A stretch of DNA of 64,000 bases, taken from assembly GCA_964035795.1 (NCBI GenBank), contig OZ038321.1:27344459-27408458 (forward strand), written 5' to 3'. This DNA comes from Pterobdella sp. o SKG-2022. Its lineage: Eukaryota > Annelida > Clitellata > Hirudinida > Piscicolidae. The notes beneath the pieces were generated by a model. The model did not search any database. It was not told the DNA's origin and saw nothing but the letters and a program-made list of their open reading frames with translations. This document shows positions 37,824 through 52,796 of the stretch, piece by piece. The position numbers were made by a program, and so were the translations under genes. Every line of letters starts with the position of its first letter. Positions within the stretch are counted from its first letter, which is position 1.

Positions 37824-38889
37824 TGTTGCTTGGGCTTGTTGTGTGAGTATGTTTTAGTCGTTTCTCTTTTTGGTTTGAATATTGGTTTGTTGAAGCTTAG
37901 TGTTTTATGCATTTTGTTTTTATCTTCTTGTGTTAGTCTGTTTTTCATGGAAAGGAAAACTGATACTAATAACTGAACACTAAAAACAACAAAAATAATG
38001 TTGAAGATAAATATTTCTATTAATGAAGTCTTGTTTCTTCTGTGCGAGCATGCATATAAAATTTTATATTATCTCAAAAAATTTTCACTAATCTATTTCA
38101 CAAGTTTTATTTCAACCATTTATTAATTTTATTTTAGTGTTAAATAAGTTTAAATTCAATTCTTTTTTGATGAAAGAATTATTTTGTTATACGTTTTTCT
38201 CTTTTCCGTTTACTGATATTTTTTTGCTTTTTTTTTTTAAAGTTGCACGCAATTTTGTAAAAACTTTAAAGTTTCGAATGAGATTTTGACTATTTCAGTT
38301 CGAGCTGTTTATCTGTTCAATAAATATTAATGAAATTGATAAAGTGAAAGTTTTAAGATAAAAAATGCAAAGTAAGTTCTAAATGATTTACATGAAACAA
38401 AAATGAAGAAAGAAAATATAATATTTCTCAAACATGGAAATAGAAAAAAAAAGATTCGAGTATATTAAGATACATAGCTTTTCATTAACAAGTTAGCAAG
38501 TTAAAAAAGGTTTTAAAATAATATTATGCGAAAAAATACAGGAAAAACAAAAAAATTATCGGGTACATCTCACAAATAACCTTTAATTGCATACCAAGGT
38601 TGTTTTTATTTAAGTAAAAAACTCTTTTACTTAAAATATAAAAATATGAAAAATTTAAAAATAATTTAAAAGTAATTAAAATAAAATGAATATATTTATG
38701 CATTCAAATTAAACCTGAAATAATTACACCAAGTTCTTTAATTACGTGTTATTAGTTGTACATGTTTGGAATACGTATACCCCGAAGTACAATATTTTTG
38801 TGTGTGAACCTGTATTTGATTTGTAGCTATTTGTGGTTTTGAGTGTGTTTAATGAGGCATAAGTTCTAAGTAATTCTATGTAGATATTG
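37824..38889. other. Upstream region of the receptor gene
   Basis: This should contain the promoter and 5' UTR of the minus-strand receptor if its first exon is indeed the start. A partial foldback core (TTAAGATACATAGCTTTTC) is at about 38466-38486. I searched the minus strand for further ectodomain exons, such as a Cache-like domain, and found none I can support. Confidence 0.4.
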
Positions 38890-39575
<686 letters not shown>

Positions 39576-40407
39576 CGTTTTGCACTTATCCAACTGTAAG
39601 CTACTCCATTAACAATGTTTCCAACCAACTCACAATCTTTTGAATCTTTTGAAAAGTTTAATGTCTGTATAAAAGTTCCCAAAATAGACTGAAAAATAAC
39701 TAAATAATAAATTTTAAAAATAATAAACGTTCACAACACTTTTTGCCTGTTTTGTGTGTGAAAGCTTATCGATGCTGCTTTTAAATGCCCTTGTCTGTGC
39801 ACGTGTGTGTTTATGCGTGAATATTTGTGCGTATGAATTTGTATGTTGTAATTAATCTCATGAGTTTTTTTTGGGTACATCGGAGAATGTTTATACAGAA
39901 TGTATATATCGTACCATATATGCATTCATCTACAGTATCATACATGTAATTGCTTAGTGGAAGTTGGTATTGACAAATGCGCCCTGTATGGAATTTTTTT
40001 GAACATTCTCATATTTTTTTGACTACCTTTTATCTCTGTATAAAAATTTGTATATTTTTTGTATAATTAAAATCAAATTGTATAATTAAGATTATATTGC
40101 AAGTGGCAATAGTGTGTGTTTACATATTCTTCTCCATAAAACATCTGTGTTTATGCAATCTTCCAAGAGATACAACCTTTTAAGTGAAAAGTATGGCTAT
40201 GTGTCGTTTGTTGAAAATATTTATTTCTAAGTTGAATATTTTTTGATTATTGTTTTATAAAATTATAAAAATTAGTTATTATAATAATGGTGAAAAAATA
40301 AACAAGTTTTGTAAGTTCATGAAAAAACGTTTTTATTTATTTTAAAACTTGTTTAAGTCTGAAAAAGAAGTATTTTTGTCTTTTTGTCTGATATTCGATG
40401 GAAAAGC
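39576..40407. other. AT-rich non-coding stretch
   Basis: GT-rich patches occur around 39750-39830. No exon is supported. Confidence 0.4.
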
Positions 40408-40615
40408 ATCTTTCGTCTAGTATTCAATACAAAATAGGTATTTTTGTGATATTCAATACAAAATAGGTATTTTTGTGATATTTAATACAAAATAGGTATT
40501 TTTGTGATATTCAATAAAAATTATGTATTTTTTGTGATATCTAAGATAAAATATGTGTTTTTTGTGATATGTAAACAAAATAAGTGTTTTTTTTTAAAAG
40601 TTTTCACAAAATATG
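40408..40615. repeat. 29-bp minisatellite with a divergence gradient
   Basis: A unit of about 29 bases (GTATTTTTGTGATATTCAAT plus ACAAAATAG) repeats about seven times. The first three or four units are nearly identical; later units diverge steadily towards the right. Confidence 0.85.
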
Positions 40616-40762
40616 TGTTCTCGTGTGAGTTTGTACTGATAAGGGAGTGTATGTGAGAAAGGGTTGTGTGCGGAAAGGCTCTAGATGTTTGTGCACATAA
40701 GAAAATACTACAAAGTTTTCACTTATTGTTCTATGGGCTCAAATGAATGTTTAGCATTGGTT

Positions 40763-40877
40763 AATATAATAGAAACAAACACTAAGGTTTATTGAGAAAC
40801 TTAATACACGAAGCTTTTTGTAAGAGTATCTTACATTAAGTTTCTCAATAAACCTTAGTGTTTGTTTCTATTATATT
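40763..40877. repeat. Foldback repeat with perfect 43-bp arms
   Basis: Arms 40763-40805 and 40835-40877 are exact reverse complements. They enclose a 29-base loop with ACACGAAGCTTTTTGTAAG-AGTAT-CTTAC, that is, the conserved core plus a nested 5-bp hairpin. AATAAA lies in the right arm. Confidence 0.92.
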
Positions 40878-41884
40878 GATTTCCGGCTATTTTACGTCAA
40901 CATATTGGTTAATACTCATGAAAGTTTCTTGTTATATTTTTTCATTTAGAATTGACTATTTTATTTTTGAAACTTTTTTTTTATATTTTAAATTAATTAA
41001 AAAATTTATTAGTTTCAATGACATAAACATTTAAGTAAGCGCTGTTATAATATTCAAACTTTTGTGCGTGCAGTTCACTTTTGCTTACCACAATTGTTTG
41101 AATAGGATGGGTACTGGAGGGCTCTTCAAAAGGTTGGTTTTTTTCTCTAGTTTTAATTTATTGGTTCATTTTTATTTTGGAAAATTAAAAAATTTTTTTT
41201 TCTTAATTTGGTTTTGCAAAAATCTACTGAAATGGATAAAATAGAACTTCGAACTAATTTTTTTCAGCAAATAAGAAAGTTATATTAGTATTAATTTCGC
41301 TTGTTTTTTTGGGTTTACAAATTTATTTAAAGCCGAATTATAAAGGTAATTTATTGACATAAAAGACTCCGTTACATATTTAACATTTAGATTATGTCAC
41401 ATTACACAGATGAATAAATTTTTTAGTCCTTATCTTCGAGCACTTTTTTAGTGAATTTATTATGAGTGGCCCTTAAAAATATTTTCATTAGCTTAGGTCC
41501 AGTAATTAATTTAACTTATTTAAAAAAACTCATTGAAATAATTTCACAGTCGTGTTAGAGTCAAGCTGAGATGAAAAAAACGAAACTGATGTTAGCATAG
41601 AAGATGGTTAACCCAGGCTTCATGTCTATATCACCAAATGAGGTTTGTTTTTATATTAATCAATTTTTTTTGGTAAATGATTTTTTTTGTTTAATGATAT
41701 TAGGATTTTGATTATTATTATTATCATGTTAATGTCCAATCTTATTAACAAGGTCAGGTTGTTAATAATTTTTATAATTGATGTGAGTTTTAAAATCAAA
41801 ACTATATATATCCTCAAACTTGGCATTATGAAATAAAAAAAAAAAGATTCAAAGCTTTCGTCTCCATACATCATTTATAATCAA
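40878..41884. other. AT-rich stretch upstream of the Penelope fragment
   Basis: The sequence may include the unrecognisable 5' part of the Penelope-like element. I see no reverse transcriptase motif here. Confidence 0.35.
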
Positions 41885-42616
41885 TTGGAGATTATAGAAT
41901 CAAAATTTAATGATGTCATTCCGATTCCAGACTGGTTGTTCAATGAAATAGTCTCACTACATATAAAAATACCATATTGTAAAAAGAATGAAATTAAAAT
42001 TAAGAAATATATCAATAAACTTAGAGAATTCACAAATAATAACATAAAAATTACTTATTCTTGGATAACATCAAAAATAGAATCATTGTATCCATTTAAA
42101 GACAAGTTGGCCCACCACCATAACATCATTTACAAAGGGACTTGCAATTGCAAGCAAATCTATATAGGTGAAACAGGGATGGATGCCACAACCAAGTGGA
42201 AAGAACATGATAGGTTGAAGGGCAATTTAGAACCAGAAAAACATATTTTCCAAAACTCTGAACACAGTTTCACCTGGACTTTAATCGAAAGAGCATCCCA
42301 TGAAAATAAGAAAAGGAAATTATTAGAAGCGTACCTCATTAGGATTAATAAACCTTCTATCAATGATCAAACGGACATTAAGACTTCTTTTATTTAGAAA
42401 TGATATTGCTTGAATGTTTCATTTTAAATTTTTTTGTTGGTATAATTATCATGTTTATTTATTTTAATTTATTTTTTTTTCATCTATTAAGCGTTAGATA
42501 TTCAAATGCTGACAATGTTTGCATGGAAGTTAGTAACGTTATCATATTTGTACCTCCACTTGATAATGTGAGTTCATCATACGCAAAGCTTCGTGAAAGA
42601 AAATAAACTCCTAAAA
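41885..42616 (+). mobile_element. Penelope-like element, GIY-YIG endonuclease end
   Basis: An open frame of about 170 codons (41885-42397) ends with a GIY-YIG nuclease: HNIIYKGTCNCKQIYIGETG, with a CxC pair just before YIG as is usual in Penelope-like elements. KWKEHDR (the family's KxKEH region) and a glutamate in ERASHENKKRKLLEAYLIR follow. There is no ATG at the 5' end and no upstream reverse transcriptase domain, so this is a 5'-truncated copy. About 160 bases beyond the stop comes TTGATAATGTGAGTTCATC, then CAAAGCTTCGTG and AATAAA, the same core as the dispersed foldback repeats. The copy then runs straight into an (AT)n microsatellite. Confidence 0.8.
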
Positions 42617-42617
42617 G

Positions 42618-44228
<1,611 letters not shown>

Positions 44229-44428
44229 NNNNNNNNNNNNNNNNNNNNNNNNNNNNNNNNNNNNNNNNNNNNNNNNNNNNNNNNNNNNNNNNNNNNNNNN
44301 NNNNNNNNNNNNNNNNNNNNNNNNNNNNNNNNNNNNNNNNNNNNNNNNNNNNNNNNNNNNNNNNNNNNNNNNNNNNNNNNNNNNNNNNNNNNNNNNNNNN
44401 NNNNNNNNNNNNNNNNNNNNNNNNNNNN
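44229..44428. other. Assembly gap of exactly 200 N
   Basis: A run of 200 undetermined bases, a round number suggesting a placeholder of unknown true length. It lies between an (AT)n tract and a duplicated CR1-like segment. Confidence 0.99.
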
Positions 44429-44468
<40 letters not shown>

Positions 44469-44471
<3 letters not shown>

Positions 44472-46560
44472 CTAGATAATCATAATATATACGTAACTAT
44501 GCGCGAAAATAATGCTTCTTGTGATTTTTTTTGCAGAGTTCCAAGAGATCATGAATATAATGTCATCTTATAATGAAGAAGTGGTAGTCTTAGGGGATTT
44601 CAATTTTCACCTGGAGTGTATTGCAGATAAGGATGTAGGAAATTTTAAGAATACCCTCCACATGGATGATTTCAAGTCTTGTGTAGCAGAACCAACTCAT
44701 GAACAGGGTGGCTGGTTGGATGTAGTGGCCACTAAGGCTGGATTCAAAGTTGATTGTTTTGATGTTTCCTTCTTAGATCATAAGGTCTCGATGTAGAAGA
44801 GTCAACTGAAAGTACCTGCTTTAGTGTACAAAACATTCAAGGTGAGAAGGTGGAAAGATTTGGATGTTGAAAAGTTTATTTCCAAGTTGCTGAACACTCT
44901 TGGTATTTTCACAGACTTGAGTTTAGATTCTGCTGTGAGCAAGTATTTCTCAACTTTGAAGCGCATTTTAGATGAATTCATTCCTGAGAAAGTTGTAAGA
45001 ATTCATCAGAGATCCTGTGATGTTTGGTTTGATGAGGAATGTAAGATTTCTAAATGCATAACAAGAAAGTTGGAGCGCAAGTACTTGAGGTCTCATTCAA
45101 CAACTGATCGTGAGACATGGTTTAGGCAGAAGAATCTTTACAAATGTCTATGTAAGAAGGAAAGAAAGGAGTTTTGGGATCTTAAGCTATTTGAATGTAA
45201 AAACAAGTCAGTGGCAACTTGGAAAAACATAAATGAGGTTGCTGGTAGGGGTAAGGCAGGTGAAGGTAAAGGAATAGAAATTGGTAGTTTTAAGAAATAC
45301 TTGGATGATAAAATTGGTGAGGTCAAAAGTGTAGAGGGTGATCTTTTTCAAATTGAGGTTTCATCCAAGACTTCAGTGTTAGACAAATTTTTTGAGGTGG
45401 ATGAAGAGGAATTAGTGAAGATGATCAACAACTTACCAAATAAACAGTGTGCTTTAGATCCTATCCCAATTTGGCTATTGAAACGAATAGCAAGCTTGAT
45501 AGCACCTTTTTTAGTTAGCATCTTTATTCCTCTTTCAAATCAAAAACTGTTCCTCAAGGTTTGAAGTTAGCCTGTGTGACGCCGATATTGAAAAAACCCA
45601 ATCTGAGCCATCCTCCTATAGACCAATTTCAAATGTCCCTTGTTGTGTCTCTGGTGAAACTGAGCAATTGCAGAACAGATTGTCTGACTGTGTCGATGAG
45701 ATGGCAGCCTGGATGGAATCCAATAGTCTTAAACTCAATAGATCTAAAACTGAAGCTATATGGTTTTCTTCTTTGAGAAAGGTGAACAAGTTACCAACCA
45801 AACAGATAAGGATAATGGATACTTTCATATCACCTTCAGAAAGTGTCAGGAGCCTGGGTGCTTTCATGGATAGAGACTTGAGCATGAGCTCACATATAAG
45901 TAAAATGTTGCAAGCAGGCTTTTCAGCTCTCAGGCAGATAAGGTCCATTAAGAAATGTCTTTTTATGAATCGTTGAGAACCCTTGCTGTTGCTTTGATTC
46001 TGAGCAGAATAGGTTATTGCAACACATTGTTAGCTGGGTTACCTGAAAAGCAGCTGTGTAGAGTCCAGTTTCTTATCAACACTACAGCCAGGTTATTACA
46101 GGCACAAGGAAGTTTGACCATATAACTCCAGTTTTGAAAAAGTTGCATTGGCTCAAAGTTAGGGATAGAGTAGTTTATAAAATATTATTACTTATATTTA
46201 AATGAAGGCTAGGATATGGTCCAAAATAGATATCGGAAAGACTCATACCTATCTCTGTTTTACCTGAAAGGCGAAAGCTTAGATCTTCGGACTCAACCAA
46301 TTTATACGTCCCTAAGTCCAAAATGTCTAGTATTGGAAAGCGTAGGTTTGAGGTTAAAGGCCCAAGTTTGTGGAACGGCTTGCCGGAAGGCTTAAGAAGG
46401 GTTAGTAAAGTGAAGGACTTTGGAAAGAGACTAAAAACTAGTTTTTTTTTAAATATTAAGCTGTTATAACCTATTATTATAATAGAATATTTTACAAATA
46501 TCAAGTAATCTTGAAACTCTCTGGGTTAAACATCACTATAATAAACCTCGTAAATTATAA
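44469..46560 (+). mobile_element. CR1-like non-LTR retrotransposon with the RT core deleted
   Basis: 5'-truncated at an (AT)n tract (44429-44468). Order: endonuclease C-terminus (44512-44796, GDFNFHL), linker (44824-45564, with DVWFDEECK and TDRETWF), start of reverse transcriptase (INNLPNKQCALDPIPIWLLK), then ILKKPNL and SYRPISN-like codons in another frame. The sequence then jumps to the end of the RT domain (MESNSLKLNRSKTEAIWFSS at about 45700). The central block with the catalytic YADD motif is missing. Downstream frames include RIGYCNTLLAGLP, KLHWLKVRDRV-like and KGPSLWNGLP (46010-46390), the typical C-terminal region of CR1/L2-type elements. Frameshifts throughout mean it is dead. Host genes are not interrupted. 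Confidence 0.82.
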
Positions 46561-46561
46561 T

Positions 46562-46930
46562 TATTATTATAACTATATTCTTCGACCTAAGCAAAGCTTT
46601 TGATCTAATAAACCACAACATTTTAATTAATAAACTCAAAAACTTGGATACCAAATAACGAAGATAGGATGTCATAGCTCTAGCACCATGAAAATAAAAA
46701 GGGGAGTCCTACGAGGATATACCTTAGGCCTTCTTCTATTCTTAATATACATAAACGATTTTTCTCTTGACACCTCTTACAACACCATAATGTACGCCGA
46801 TCTCTATCTCATTCTCCTTCCATAGTAAAAATATCGATTATGCTACTATAAACAATATCGTCAAATACTTCAAGCATAACGAACTAATTGTAAACACTGC
46901 AAAAACCAATTTTATAATTTTTTACAATAA
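46562..46930 (+). mobile_element. RT fragment, plus orientation
   Basis: Frame pieces FFDLSKAFDLINHNILINKL, a RGVLRGYTLG-like segment and TIMYADLYL correspond to the reverse transcriptase blocks SKAFD, PQGSxLGP and YADD of a non-LTR element. The last aspartate of YADD is changed and there are frame breaks. The piece ends with KYFKHNELIVNT next to a TATATA tract. Confidence 0.7.
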
Positions 46931-46969
46931 TATATATATATATGTATATATATATTTTTTTTTGTAATT

Positions 46970-47807
46970 TGCAAAGAAAAAAAACCAAAGGGTTGCGTAG
47001 AACCCGCGAGAGGCATTTCTTCTAATATAATATAATGTAATATGATATAATATAGTATGGGGTTCATAGTAATTTTTTATTTAAAATATATTGTTTTAGT
47101 TTACTTTTGAAAGTAGTTATATTATCAATTGATTTCAGATTATTAAGAAGCTTATTCCAATATTTTGAACCCATAATAGATAGACATTTTCTTTAAGCTT
47201 GTGTTATATTTCTCTTCTTTGTAGTTATTGACTGATCTTAAATTACGACTATTATAATTATCAGAGTATAAAATGAAGATATTGGCTAGAGTTGAGTGGA
47301 GGAGGGTGTTTTTGTGCTTATACATGTAAATTATGAATTTATATATAGTTAGACTTGATGTCCAGAATGTTGTGTTTATTATAGTCAATATGGTCAGTTT
47401 GTTTAAGATTTAGGCAGATTCTAATGGCTTTGTTTTGGAATTTTTGTAAGTTTAGTTGTTCTATTGTCGTAGGTAAATGCCCATATGTTATTACAATAGT
47501 TCAATTTTGATTGGAAGATACACATTCATTAGATTATTTTTCGGTATTAAAGTTTTTAACTTATAAAGAGTTGCTATACATTTTGAGAGATCTTTATTTA
47601 ATTTTATTATATGCTCTTTGAAAGTTAATTTATTGTCAAAGTTTATTCCTAAAAATTTGATATTATTTTTGTGTTCAAGTTGATTGTCATCCAGTTTTAG
47701 CATTATTTTAGAATAGTCTATTTTGATGTTATTATTGTGAAAGATTAGGAAATTTGTTTTTTCAGTGTTTACAATTAGTTCGTTATGCTTGAAATATTTG
47801 AGGATAT

Positions 47808-47813
<6 letters not shown>
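46970..47813 (-). mobile_element. RT fragment, minus orientation, same family as the neighbour
   Basis: The minus strand reads KYFKHNELIVNTEKTNFLIF, then KFLGINFDNKLTFKEHI and KLNKDLSKCIATLYKLKTLI, the region after the catalytic motif in a non-LTR reverse transcriptase. It continues to a frame ending near SRVLRNPLVFFL at 46,985. Its start repeats the end of the plus-strand fragment at 46860-46925 in inverted orientation. Confidence 0.72.
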
Positions 47814-47846
<33 letters not shown>

Positions 47847-47866
47847 GTGTGTGTGTGTGTGTGTGT
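47808..47866. repeat. (AT)n(TG)n microsatellite
   Basis: A compound dinucleotide tract joining two reverse transcriptase fragments. Confidence 0.95.
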
Positions 47867-48056
47867 ATTCTTTGAATGCACCAGATTGATTCAGTTTATG
47901 GGATCCATCAAATAAGGATAATTATGTGGATATTAGATAATGATTGATAAAAAATAATTTATTTTGTATATGTAATTGCTTTGCATTGTAATTTTATCAC
48001 TTATGATATTTTTCAGTTTATTTTATTTTTTGATTCATTTCGTATTTATAATTTTT

Positions 48057-49110
48057 TTAACCTTTACAAATATTTTCGATGTTTTGCAAAAATTTGTTTT
48101 TATCATGGTCTAGTGAGGTCAATGCTGTCAAGGAGGTGTTAGGCAGGTTTATGAAACTATGTTGGTGAATCGAAATTTTATTACTAAGGAATGAAGTGAG
48201 ATGGTGTCTAATAATTTTTTCAAGGATTTCACATATGATACAGATGAGGGATACTGATCGATAATTTTTGCGATTGGCTTTGTTTACTTTTTTGAACAAG
48301 GCACATACTGCTGCTTTTTTCCAGTTAGTGGACAATTCTCCCTTTTGCAAGCAATTTTTGAACAGTATTGTTAGGCTATTGACAAAGTCTTTCTTCTTTT
48401 TTTAATCAGTATGAGGTTGTCTGTTGCTTCTTTACTGGCAATTTCATTTAATGAATTTAACCTATTATGAGAGTTGGGAAACTCATTATGAGTTAGCTTT
48501 TGGTGTGTTTTATTTTTGTATTCAAGTTGGATGTTTTAATCCTGTATCCAAGTTAGTGTGTTTTATCTTGCATTTCTAAATATTTTTTTTTGTTATGAAA
48601 TATGATAGTGTGTCTGATTTTGTTTGCTAGTCGTGATGGTGGTTTTAAGATACTAAAAGAAAAAAGTTGCTAATTACTCTTGCTTGGGCTTTGGAGGTCA
48701 TTCACATATAGTTATTTAACTTTAAGTTTCGCAATGTTTAATATCATCACAAATGTGGACCATTTATTGCTTGCCTTCACAATCTCATGAAGCACAAGCA
48801 TGGGAGCAGGTGATAAAGTTTTCTTTGATTACCAAGCAGCTCGAATCCAATCCCCAATTTCATGTATCGTAAAACCTAACTCCAATCTTGTGAAACCCTT
48901 TTTCAGCAATTTTAAGTTTTTGGCAAGAATAGATTGGTCAAGCATGGTGAGGCTTTAGGAGAACAGGGTCTATTTTTTATAGGTTTCCAAGGTAAGTGCC
49001 GGAAGATGTGCAGCTCAAGCCCCAATGAAATTAAGTCATTTGTTGAGTAAAAGGAACAGCATGATGGATTTAGGTCAATAAAATAACAACCTTTTGCTTC
49101 AGTCACTTAT
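48057..49110 (-). mobile_element. Degraded non-LTR retrotransposon, RT N-terminal region
   Basis: The best frame (48350-48057) reads GELSTNWKKAAVCALFKKVN, then NYRSVSLICIICEILEKIIR and HQHSF, the first blocks of a non-LTR reverse transcriptase. Upstream on the minus strand, around 48440-48398, EIASKEATDNLILIKK matches a segment of the 58.0-60.4 kb element near 59780. The rest, to about 49110, is too eroded to assign. Confidence 0.65.
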
Positions 49111-52100
49111 ACTATATTTTTCGATATTTGCTAGATGTCATCCTCTATCTCGGTATGTTCATGTCAAAGCTATTTCGAAAACAACTTCATTTTCATCAAA
49201 TTCAGTCTAGCATTTAGAAATTTTGAAATTTTTTTTTGGTCTTTTTTGTTTTTACTGCCGAAATATGGGAATTCAATTACCACATGGAAAGAAAATTTAG
49301 TTTTTATTGAGCAATTAAGTAAGCATTCCGTCTTTTATTTTCGTACTTAATATATCTTCCAGGTAATGTTTGGTTGTTTTATTTGAGATGAAGTGTTGTT
49401 AGATTACTATTAAAAGACATTTAAAATAAACACTATATGATTTTGTTCTAGTATTCAGAAAATTATTAAAATTTTTGGAGGTATATTTCAATATAGTCAT
49501 AAAATGGGTCAAAGTGGACATTTTTGGTTGGCTCAACAAAAAATAAATCATGTAGACTACATGTGACTGGGTCAATTTTCGTAGTCTTGTAGGTTTTCAA
49601 GTTGTGAAAAATTTCTTCATGAAATCATTAAAGTTAAAAATTTACAAAAATTCAGCTCATAATTTGTGAATAGTTTTCAGCTTAGAGGGTGGTGAACTTC
49701 GAAGTTAGTTTGCTATGGTTTCTTGACAAATGATCGAATCTCAGCCTCGACATCTTTTAATCGCATATTAACAAGTATTTTGTTTTGTAGTATTAAGTGT
49801 AAAAGTCTTAGTGCAAAATAAATAAATAATGGTTATGAAGTAACGTGCATGTCTGAAATAAACACTGAGCAATATGAAAAAAAAACAATTGCTTATATGT
49901 TAATAATCTATTATTTCAATTAAACAAAAAAAATCTCAATAAAACAAAATGAAGCCGTTGAAAAAAAATTTGAGAAGTGGTGGAAGAAAAAGGAGATCTA
50001 CACAATCAACTGCATCCCGAATGGCCTGGGCGTTGCCGGGCACCATGACAATAACATCTTACTCATTTTGTGCTCATTCTCAACTTCTGATATAAGTCTT
50101 AAACAGAAAAAAAAGATAAGCGTGTAACCGAATCATACCAGAGGTTTCAACGGCTTTCTTGGATAAAATTTTAGTTATCTGCGAGACAACGATACTTTTG
50201 CTTTCAATGTTTTTGTTTGTGGAAAACCCCGACCTGTGTTGGCTACTGTAGAAAGGCAAAAAAATTAAGAACGGGTAGCGTTTCAGCTAAAGCATCAATA
50301 ATTAATTATAGATATGCTAATGATTTTTTGAATAATTAAAACAGAAAAATGTCTCAAGATTTGTGATTCTCTTTGCGAGCAGAGTGTAGAAATTATGTTT
50401 TTTTCTTCATTCCCATTCAGTTGAAATATTTCATATTTGAAACTATGAAATTTAACATCTAAATTATCAGTTTTTTTCCGAGTTTTTGTCATAAATCGCT
50501 TGAGCATAAACAAGCGCAAACGCTCACTATTGACGTCGTATTAAAATATTCGTTTAATAAACATTACTTTTTGGATCAGCATTTTTTCACTTCAAATTCT
50601 TGATCAATCCATAACAGCTGAAACCTGTTGTGAGTTATTAAATCACATGTTGTTTTCCCCATTGAATCTAGTTTAATTTTTTAGTTATTTTGAGTCTGGT
50701 ATTTCGAATAGTTTCACAATTATTTCAATGCAGAGGTGGTCTTAATGGTTAATATGATTAATAATTATATCTATGATTATGTTTGTAGATCAGTAAGATT
50801 TGAGTGGGTTCAAAAATTTAGCAATGTTTTAGGGGAGGTGAAAGATTTTGACGTCGAAAATTCAGTTACCTCAAAGTTAGTCTGTTAGAAATACAAGTGC
50901 TCAAATTTATCTGAATCACCAGTTGCAGAAAATATTCATTTGAACTGATTGTATGAACACTTTAAATTAGGGAGATAAAATAAAAAAATTTAAAAAGTAG
51001 AAAACCTTAAATTTCTATTAACACGAACAAAGACAGCTTATGTAAAATTGTAGCTTAAAGCATTCTACATTCAACAAACCAACATTTTTTATAAACATTG
51101 ATTCGAATTTGAGCAACAAAAACTTAGTAGACAATCAAATAAACAGCAATACATTTTCTTTTTTTAACATAAAAAGATTCGAGTTCATGATGAAATATGA
51201 TGTCAATTGACTAAGTTTGATCTTAATTTGAGGAGTGTAGTCCCGGGAGGATTTGGAAGATTGTTGAGAGGTTTATGTGAAACTTCGATCATTTTGGGAG
51301 ATATCTCTAAATCATTGCTTTTGTTTGCCAAATTTGTGGAAAAGTAGTGCTCTTAAACTAACTCAAAAATTGAAACTAAATACAATTTCATTATTATGGT
51401 TTTTTTATTTTTAATGCATTAAATCTCTGAAAACACTCGACAGATAGATGGCGGCCGGTATGTTATATTACCTAAATAATTTTAATTTTGAAAATTAATT
51501 ATATTTAATTAGTTAAACTTTTTTTCATAATTAAACAACTTTTAAGCACAAATAATTTATTAATATAATATATTTTATAACAATATTTTAAGAACTTAAT
51601 CATATACTCAGTATTTATTCGTTTATAAATAAAATTATAATAATTATTTTGGTGTAAAGGAGGCAAAAGACTCAGATTAAAATCTTTGGGTGAATATAAT
51701 CATTTCTAGTTTTAAAACTACATTTTCATGTTTTTAGTTTTTATTATTTTCTTAGATAAAAACAACCCGACACAATTTCTCAAAAGACAAACGGGGTTTA
51801 TTTATTAAACAAAATTTTATAAAATGTTGCGTACACAAGCTTACATTCTCATCACGAGAATGTATGAATTTTTGGGCAAAGCTTTGTGCGACGTTGTTGA
51901 ATAACTTGTTTTTGATAAAATCAGATACAAAATAAATATTTTTTATCAGTGTACCACTCAAGTCACTAACAATAGTTCGATCATAAATAGAATATATGGT
52001 TTTATCAAGAATGGTAACATTAATAATGATTAGTTTTACTTTAAATTTACTTCACTCTTGATGCTTCAAATGGAAGTTAACTTTTGAATAAATATCAATC

Positions 52101-52796
52101 AATGATTACTTTTCTCACTATCCAAAAACCAAGACGGTTCTAGTTCACAGAGAAGTACCAAGTTTGTTCAGTCGGTCACATTTTTGATTAACTACTTAAT
52201 TTTATACTACACTAGTTCACGAAAAAGCGCTGATTCCATATATCACAGGTAATTTCAAAGACTATATATAATTAACTTTCGTCTTTAGACATAATCTCAG
52301 TTAAGAATATGTCGTAATAAATTCTCAATACGCATCTTCATATGTTATCTGTTTATTTTAAAAAATTTCATATCATTTATTAATGTGTTGAAAAGGGTGA
52401 TGATGGTTTCAAATTCTATAAAATCTAGTAAATAATTAACTATTTAAATGATGAAGTGCTTTGAGCTCCCACGCCAGCAGTGATTATAGCAGCTATGGGG
52501 ATTCCTTGTATTCAGGTATGGGTTGTTCCAATCAAAAGTAATATCTTTGTGTTAATGAAAAGTCCGACTAAATCACACAAAAGTCAAGAACTGTATATCT
52601 AATAGCGGAAGTTCACGTTTACTATCGAAGGTTAAATGTTTTTTCACTGACTAATAAGATTGAAGCAGAAAGAACCAATCATAGAGTTAGTCAGAAAAAA
52701 AATACAGTGTTATGATGTTATGTGTTAAAATATTGTTTTGTGTTATGTGTTATGGAGTTGTTGTGTATTGCGGTATTTAATCGTATCATATTTGTA
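49111..52796. other. AT-rich stretch without a supported gene
   Basis: One feature differs from the background: a 48-codon ATG frame at 49949-50095 (MKPLKKNLRSGGRKRRST, then SRMAWALPG), with higher G+C than its flanks. It has no recognisable domain and could be chance. A serine- and tyrosine-rich open segment with a possible donor lies near 52470-52515. Nothing else is supportable. Confidence 0.35.

Noticed and set aside
42556..42612. Hammerhead ribozyme at the Penelope 3' end and in the foldback cores
   Set aside because: Penelope elements often carry hammerheads, but here the CUGANGA and GAAA core words are not both present in the required order around the nested stem. The core is structured but not a recognisable hammerhead.
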